Below are positions 5,544 to 8,562 of a stretch of DNA of 8,562 nucleotides, piece by piece; position 1 is the stretch's first letter; the number at the start of each line of letters is the position of its first letter. The position numbers and the translations under genes were made by a program. Location of the stretch: the NCBI GenBank assembly GCA_019421315.1, contig JAHZFN010000294.1, positions 7,114-15,675 on the forward strand. Reading direction: 5' to 3'. The notes under the pieces were generated by a model. It saw only the letters and a list, made by a program, of their open reading frames with translations, did no database searches and was not told where the DNA came from. The stretch is from Peptococcaceae bacterium. GTDB taxonomy: Bacteria > Bacillota > Dehalobacteriia > UBA4068 > UBA4997.

Positions 5544-6506
5544 ATGCCTAACAAATTGAAAGTCTTTACAGGTAATGCTAACCCTGCTTTGGCACAGGAA
5601 ATCGCCGATTATTTGGATATTCCTTTGGGTAATGCCAAGGTGGCTCGTTTCGCCGACGGCGAAATTAAGCTGGAAATCAACGAAAGTGTGCGTGGTATGG
5701 ATGTTTTTATCATTCAGCCAACCTGTGCCCCCGTCAACGATAACTTGATGGAGCTTTTGATTATGATCGACGCAATGAAGAGAGCTTCCGCCAAAAGAAT
5801 TACCGCCATCATTCCTTACTACGGCTATGCCCGTCAGGAAAGAAAGCTGAAAGCGCGCGACCCGATTTCAGCCAAACTGGTGGCAAACCTTTTGACAGCT
5901 GCCGGCGCCGACCGCATTGTGGCAATGGATTTGCATGCCAATGCAATCCAGGGCTTTTTCGATATCCCCGTTGACCATCTGCCCGGTGTTCCTCTGTTGG
6001 CAGAAGAATATAAAAACAAAAATTTGCAGGATGTTGTTGTGGCTTCCCCTGATATCGGCGGTGTAACCCGTGCCCGTTCTTTGGCGGCTCGTTTGAACTG
6101 CGGTTTGGCAATTATCGACAAACGCCGTCCCGAACCCAATAAATCCGAAATCATGAACATCATCGGTGAAGTTAAGGGCAAAACAGTCATCATGATCGAC
6201 GATATGATTGACACCGCAGGCACCATTACCCAGGGCGCTTTGGCTTTGGTTGAACGTGCCGGTGCAAAGGAAGTTTACGCCTGCTGTACGCATCCTATCT
6301 TGACACCTCCCGCCATGGAAAGAATCAACAATTCCGTGATTAAAGAGGTGCTCATCACCAACACATTGCCTCTCCGTCCCGAAGTGCAAGGCACCAGCGA
6401 CAAGCTGAAGGTGGTTTCCATAGCTCCGCTTTTGGGTGAAGCTATTATCCGTATTCACGAAAACCTGTCTGTCAGCAAGCTTTTTGACGATGGCACTAAA
6501 GAATAA
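5544..6506 (+). CDS. prs: Ribose-phosphate pyrophosphokinase (PRPP synthetase)
   Basis: 320 residues from ATG 5544 with GGAG 10 nt upstream; the frame stays open a further 37 codons upstream, but those residues do not resemble the family and the conserved protein begins at KLKVFTGNANPALA. Visible motifs: FADGE (36-40), the ATP-binding region IIPYYGYARQERK followed by ARDPISAKLVANLL, VAMDLHANAIQGFF, the catalytic flexible loop KRRPEP (193-198) and the PRPP loop DDMIDTAGT (219-227). The length is that of class I bacterial enzymes. It converts ribose-5-phosphate and ATP to PRPP and AMP, supplying purine, pyrimidine, His, Trp and NAD synthesis, and needs Mg2+. It is second in a glmU-prs pair and closed by a strong terminator. 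No anomalies. Confidence 0.98.
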   Translation: MPNKLKVFTGNANPALAQEIADYLDIPLGNAKVARFADGEIKLEINESVRGMDVFIIQPTCAPVNDNLMELLIMIDAMKRASAKRITAIIPYYGYARQERKLKARDPISAKLVANLLTAAGADRIVAMDLHANAIQGFFDIPVDHLPGVPLLAEEYKNKNLQDVVVASPDIGGVTRARSLAARLNCGLAIIDKRRPEPNKSEIMNIIGEVKGKTVIMIDDMIDTAGTITQGALALVERAGAKEVYACCTHPILTPPAMERINNSVIKEVLITNTLPLRPEVQGTSDKLKVVSIAPLLGEAIIRIHENLSVSKLFDDGTKE

Positions 6507-6531
6507 ATTAATAATAAGATTTTATATATAT

Positions 6532-6563
6532 AAAAAAACCAATCCGAAAGGATTGGTTTTTTT
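6532..6563. terminator. Bidirectional intrinsic terminator between prs and the ABC ATPase gene
   Basis: Seven A, CCAATCC, a GAAA tetraloop, GGATTGG and seven T: a perfect stem with a GNRA loop. It serves prs on the plus strand and the convergent ATPase gene, whose stop is at 6567, on the minus strand. Confidence 0.95.
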
Positions 6564-6566
6564 GTG

Positions 6567-7331
6567 CTAAAAATCCAAATGCAGAGAGGACAGCAGATTT
6601 TTTTCTGCCAAAATATTCTGCGGCGTGTCCAAAGCTGCCAAACTGCCCTTGTCCATGACCAGCCAGAGGTCGGCAAAGTCAATCAGGCTGAAATTGTGTT
6701 CAACAACTATAATGGTTTTGCCTGCGGCTTTCAGGCTTTCCAGAGTGGCTCGCACCATGATTCTGCCTTTTTCGTCCAGGTGGCTCATGGGTTCGTCGAA
6801 AATTATTATTTGCGGTGACAGCGCCAAAACGGAACCGATGGCAACAAACTGCTTTTGACCGCCTGAAAGCTTGGCGGGGTTTGCCGTTTGCAGGTTGGTT
6901 ATATTCAGAAATTCCAGAATTTCATCAACTCGGCGGCGGATTTCTGCGGGCGGCGTCATTTGGTTTTCCAAGGCGAAAGCGATTTCGTCTTCAACGGTTG
7001 TGCAGACTATTTGGTCGTCGGGGTTTTGCATAACCAGACCGATGGTTTGCGACAGAACGCTCAGGCTTTTGCCTGAGATATTTTCGCCGTTTAATAATAT
7101 GTTCCCCGATAATTTGCCGTTTACGGCGTTAGGAATTATGCCGCAAAGGCAATGGCAAAGTGTGGTTTTACCGCAGCCCGACAAGCCGATGACTGCCGTC
7201 AGACTGCCTTGAGCTAAGCTGAAGCTGAGGTTTTTTAATATGGGGTTGTCCTTGTCCTCATCGTAAAAAAAACTCAGATTTTCCACTGTTACTATGGGGT
7301 TTTGTATTTGGTTTTTGTTTAAATCCGCCAT
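6567..7331 (-). CDS. ECF/CbiO-type ABC transporter ATP-binding protein, apparently solitary
   Basis: 254 residues from ATG 7331-7329, with AAAGGAG 8 nt upstream. All nucleotide-binding motifs are present: Walker A GLSGCGKTT (49-57), Q-loop VMQNPDDQIV (100-109), signature LSGGQKQ (155-161), Walker B IIIFDEP (175-181), SHLD D-loop and H-loop VVEH (209-212). MQNPDDQIV followed by TTVEDEIAFALEN is characteristic of energy-coupling-factor ATPases (EcfA, CbiO, YkoD), which power vitamin or metal-ion uptake. The segment GIIPNAVNGKLSGNI resembles the first half of two-domain YkoD-like proteins, yet the protein stops after one domain. The residue after the signature is Phe where Arg is usual (LSGGQKQF). 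No T or S component and no second ATPase lies beside it: a terminator closes it downstream and a divergent gene lies upstream. The partner subunits must be elsewhere, and the substrate cannot be told. Confidence 0.92.
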   Translation of the reverse strand: MADLNKNQIQNPIVTVENLSFFYDEDKDNPILKNLSFSLAQGSLTAVIGLSGCGKTTLCHCLCGIIPNAVNGKLSGNILLNGENISGKSLSVLSQTIGLVMQNPDDQIVCTTVEDEIAFALENQMTPPAEIRRRVDEILEFLNITNLQTANPAKLSGGQKQFVAIGSVLALSPQIIIFDEPMSHLDEKGRIMVRATLESLKAAGKTIIVVEHNFSLIDFADLWLVMDKGSLAALDTPQNILAEKNLLSSLHLDF

Positions 7332-7414
7332 ATATATTACTCCTTTGGCAGGAAAAGTATTTTTTTATATGTCATTTACAAAAAAAACATGAAAATTTAT
7401 TTAATGATGTTAAA

Positions 7415-7420
7415 AGTATA
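7415..7420 (-). promoter_or_regulatory. Putative extended -10 of the ABC ATPase gene promoter
   Basis: On the minus strand TGC-TATACT, with the -10 box at 7420-7415, lies 84 nt before the ATG. A -35 at 17 nt spacing is weak (TTTAAA), as is common with extended -10 promoters. Confidence 0.45.
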
Positions 7421-7461
7421 GCACATATCATGATTTTTTTAAAGAAGCCCTTGAAAAAAGG

Positions 7462-7483
7462 CTTGAAATTCCAAAATTTCAAG
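7462..7483. repeat. Perfect 9-bp inverted repeat between divergent genes
   Basis: CTTGAAATT (7462-7470) and AATTTCAAG (7475-7483) flank a CCAA spacer. Another CTTGAAA stands at 7450-7456, and an AAGCC/GGCTT pair nearby overlaps the same stretch. On the minus strand the hairpin is followed by CCTTTTTT, as in a terminator, but it lies upstream of the ATPase promoter, so an operator or insulating role is equally possible. Confidence 0.5.
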
Positions 7484-7522
7484 AAAAAAGCAACAAAATT
7501 AAAAAAAAATTGCCGAAAAGTG

Positions 7523-7551
7523 TTGAAAAAATTCTAAAAATTTGCGATTAT
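7523..7551 (+). promoter_or_regulatory. Putative promoter of the alkyltransferase-like gene
   Basis: TTGAAA (7523-7528), 17 nt, then TGC-GATTAT with the -10 at 7546-7551. The start would be near 7558, giving a leader of about 44 nt containing GGATGGTGA just before the ATG. Confidence 0.45.
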
Positions 7552-7601
7552 ATAAATAAGGTTGTAAAAATCCCCAAGAAAAAATATTTGGATGGTGAAT
7601 T

Positions 7602-8063
7602 ATGAATTACGGAATGGTTTTACAAACAAAAGTCGGAATTTTAACGGTTATCGCCGATGACGAAAATTTGCTGGAGGTTTCTTTCGGTTACAGCGACAGC
7701 GATTATAAATCTCAGGCGAATCCTCTTTTGATCAAGGCTTCTGCGCAGATTGCGGAATATCTTGCCGGCAGCAGAAAAACCTTTGATCTGCCCGTTAAAA
7801 CGGCAGGCACCGAATTGCAGGAGCAGGTTTGGGCGGCTTTGCAGGAGGTTCCTTACGGCACAACCGTTACTTATAAGGATATTATCGAAAAACTGGGCGG
7901 TGACAAATCCGCACAGTCCGTGGGCAGCGCCTGCCGCAAAAATCCTTTGGAAATTATTATTCCCACGCATCGTGTTTTGGATGCCAAGGGCAAGGTTGCA
8001 GGCAACGCCATTGAAGCTCCCGCCAAGGAAGCTGTTCTCAATATCGAAAAGAACAATCTGTAA
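7602..8063 (+). CDS. O6-alkylguanine-DNA alkyltransferase homologue lacking the acceptor Cys (ATL-like)
   Basis: 153 residues, normal for Ogt/MGMT. An N-terminal ribonuclease-H-like half (about 1-65) is followed by the DNA-binding and active-site domain: LQEQVWAALQEVPYGTTVTY (72-91; Tyr91 is the conserved base-flipping Tyr region), KSAQSVGSACRKNPL and IIIPTHRVLDAKGK. The family motif is PCHRV; here it is PTHRV, with Thr122 encoded by ACG at 7965-7967. The arginine finger (usual RAVG) is Gln105 (QSVG), and the GYAGG loop reads GNAIEAP. The protein therefore should not accept an alkyl group at the usual site. Alkyltransferase-like proteins (ATL, PWHRV) bind O6-alkylguanine and hand it to nucleotide excision repair; this could be an analogue with Thr, or a decaying copy. 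The frame is intact, which argues against a pseudogene. Cys111 is a nearby Cys but sits in the helix, not at the active site. Confidence 0.87.
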   Translation: MNYGMVLQTKVGILTVIADDENLLEVSFGYSDSDYKSQANPLLIKASAQIAEYLAGSRKTFDLPVKTAGTELQEQVWAALQEVPYGTTVTYKDIIEKLGGDKSAQSVGSACRKNPLEIIIPTHRVLDAKGKVAGNAIEAPAKEAVLNIEKNNL

Positions 8064-8202
8064 AAAACGCAAAATCCGCAGACAGAGAATATATGGGTTA
8101 TAGGGGTTTTCACAATTGCAGACAAGGCGGTGGCTGCAGGCTGAAAAAGGTTTTGTGCAGGGTTAAGCTAAGGAATATATGGCGGCAGAATACATAATAA
8201 AA

Positions 8203-8272
8203 TATATTAAATAAAACATATTGAATGAAATATATTGAATGAAATATATTGTGTGCAGAATATTTGGTGCAA
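8203..8272. repeat. Degenerate 14-bp periodic repeat in the spacer after the alkyltransferase-like gene
   Basis: Five consecutive 14-nt units: TATATTAAATAAAA, CATATTGAATGAAA, TATATTGAATGAAA, TATATTGTGTGCAG and AATATTTGGTGCAA. The two middle units differ at one base, and the outer ones diverge steadily. The rest of the spacer (8064-8358) shows no reading frame with a ribosome binding site and no recognisable RNA gene. Function unknown. Confidence 0.65.
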
Positions 8273-8358
8273 AGTACTTGCAATATGCGAATGCAACAGA
8301 GTGTAAAAGAATTAAAATAAAAACCGTCGATTTTTAAATTGACAGAATAAAATAAAGT

Positions 8359-8397
8359 GCCACTGATTGTTAATAAATCGGTGGCTTTTTTATTTTT
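8359..8397 (+). terminator. Intrinsic terminator before the convergent tyrA-like gene
   Basis: GCCACTGATT (8359-8368) pairs with AATCGGTGGC (8376-8385) through one G-T wobble across a 7-nt loop, followed by TTTTTTATTTTT. It ends transcription coming from the alkyltransferase-like gene. On the minus strand the hairpin is followed by CTTTATTTTATT, so it probably also serves the tyrA-like gene. Its T-tract overlaps that gene's stop codon by two bases. Confidence 0.85.
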
Positions 8398-8562
8398 AGC
8401 GGTCAAAAGCCTTTCTTCTGGCGGTTGACTCAATGAACATTTGCTTTAAGGTTGCTTCGTCCTCGTTTTCGATTGCTGTTTTCATTTTGGTAATTTCGGC
8501 GGTAAAAGCCTCGATGTGCTTAACCAAAATGTCTTTGTTCAAAAAGAACAGCTCCGGCCAAA
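8396..8562 (-). CDS. tyrA: Prephenate dehydrogenase-like protein, C-terminal end (5' part outside window)
   Basis: On the minus strand the frame is open from the window edge to TAA at 8398-8396, giving 54 residues. It begins WPELFFLNKDILVKHIEAF, continues TAEITKMKTAIENEDEATL and ends ARRKAFDR. A Trp-x-Glu-Leu-Phe then Asn-Lys opening, followed by two amphipathic helices (aromatic Phe, then LKxxIENxDEATLKQ) and a basic tail, is the usual ending of the helical dimerisation domain of TyrA, which oxidises prephenate to 4-hydroxyphenylpyruvate for tyrosine synthesis. The NAD-binding and catalytic parts are outside the window, so the call rests on the C-terminal pattern alone. No start codon is inside the window. 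Confidence 0.62.
   Translation of the reverse strand, partial: WPELFFLNKDILVKHIEAFTAEITKMKTAIENEDEATLKQMFIESTARRKAFDR

Noticed and set aside
6707..6721. 15 bases identical to the start of the upstream-of-glmU repeat (CTATAATGGTTTTGC)
   Set aside because: On the minus strand this is the codon run for GKTIIV before the H-loop of the ABC ATPase; the match ends there and no hairpin follows, so it is taken as chance rather than a third repeat copy.
8339..8344. Perfect TTGACA -35 hexamer
   Set aside because: No -10-like sequence at 16-18 nt, where the terminator stem lies, and no plus-strand gene follows.
8110..8433. 107-codon minus-strand frame in the spacer after the alkyltransferase-like gene
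   Set aside because: It runs through the terminator hairpin and the tyrA-like 3' end, has no ribosome binding site and no recognisable motif, and has shadow-like composition.

Overview
This window looks like a chromosomal housekeeping segment of a low-to-mid GC Bacillota. The evidence is strong GGAGG-type ribosome binding sites, AT-rich spacers, an M-box magnesium riboswitch, a YaaH-like GH18 protein and the glmU-prs gene order known from Bacillota. Membership in the Negativicutes is a guess from overall feel, not something shown here. No phage, transposase, CRISPR, tRNA or rRNA was seen.

Layout from left to right. Bases 2-661 are the 3' end of a GH18-family glycosidase-like gene (+). Bases 768-1358 are an HD-superfamily phosphohydrolase (+) with its own promoter. 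A hairpin follows, then an HPP-family membrane protein (+, about 1554-2069). A strong bidirectional terminator separates it from a convergent corA magnesium channel gene (-, 2159-3088). corA has a roughly 500-nt leader holding, in transcription order, a -10 box, an M-box riboswitch, an intrinsic terminator, a long-range AT-rich inverted repeat, and a 24-codon upstream reading frame with a near-consensus Shine-Dalgarno sequence. Between the corA leader and glmU lies a hairpin-rich block with a 40-bp direct repeat and a 21-bp tandem repeat. glmU (+, 3968-5344) and prs (+, 5544-6506) follow and end at a GAAA-loop terminator shared with a convergent, apparently solitary ECF/CbiO-type ABC ATPase (-, 6567-7331). 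Divergent from it is an O6-alkylguanine-DNA alkyltransferase homologue (+, 7602-8063) whose nucleophilic Cys is Thr. A roughly 300-bp AT-rich spacer with a 14-bp periodic repeat and a terminator leads to the 3' end of a prephenate-dehydrogenase-like gene (-, 8396-8562, running off the window).

Functional links: GlmU makes UDP-GlcNAc for the cell wall and Prs makes PRPP for nucleotides, His and Trp; both enzymes use Mg2+, but no shared regulation is visible. The most informative regulatory locus is the corA leader, where a textbook Mg2+ riboswitch is followed by a possible second, translated leader layer. The most unusual protein is the alkyltransferase homologue, which has lost both the acceptor Cys and the arginine finger and may be a damage-binding ATL-like protein.
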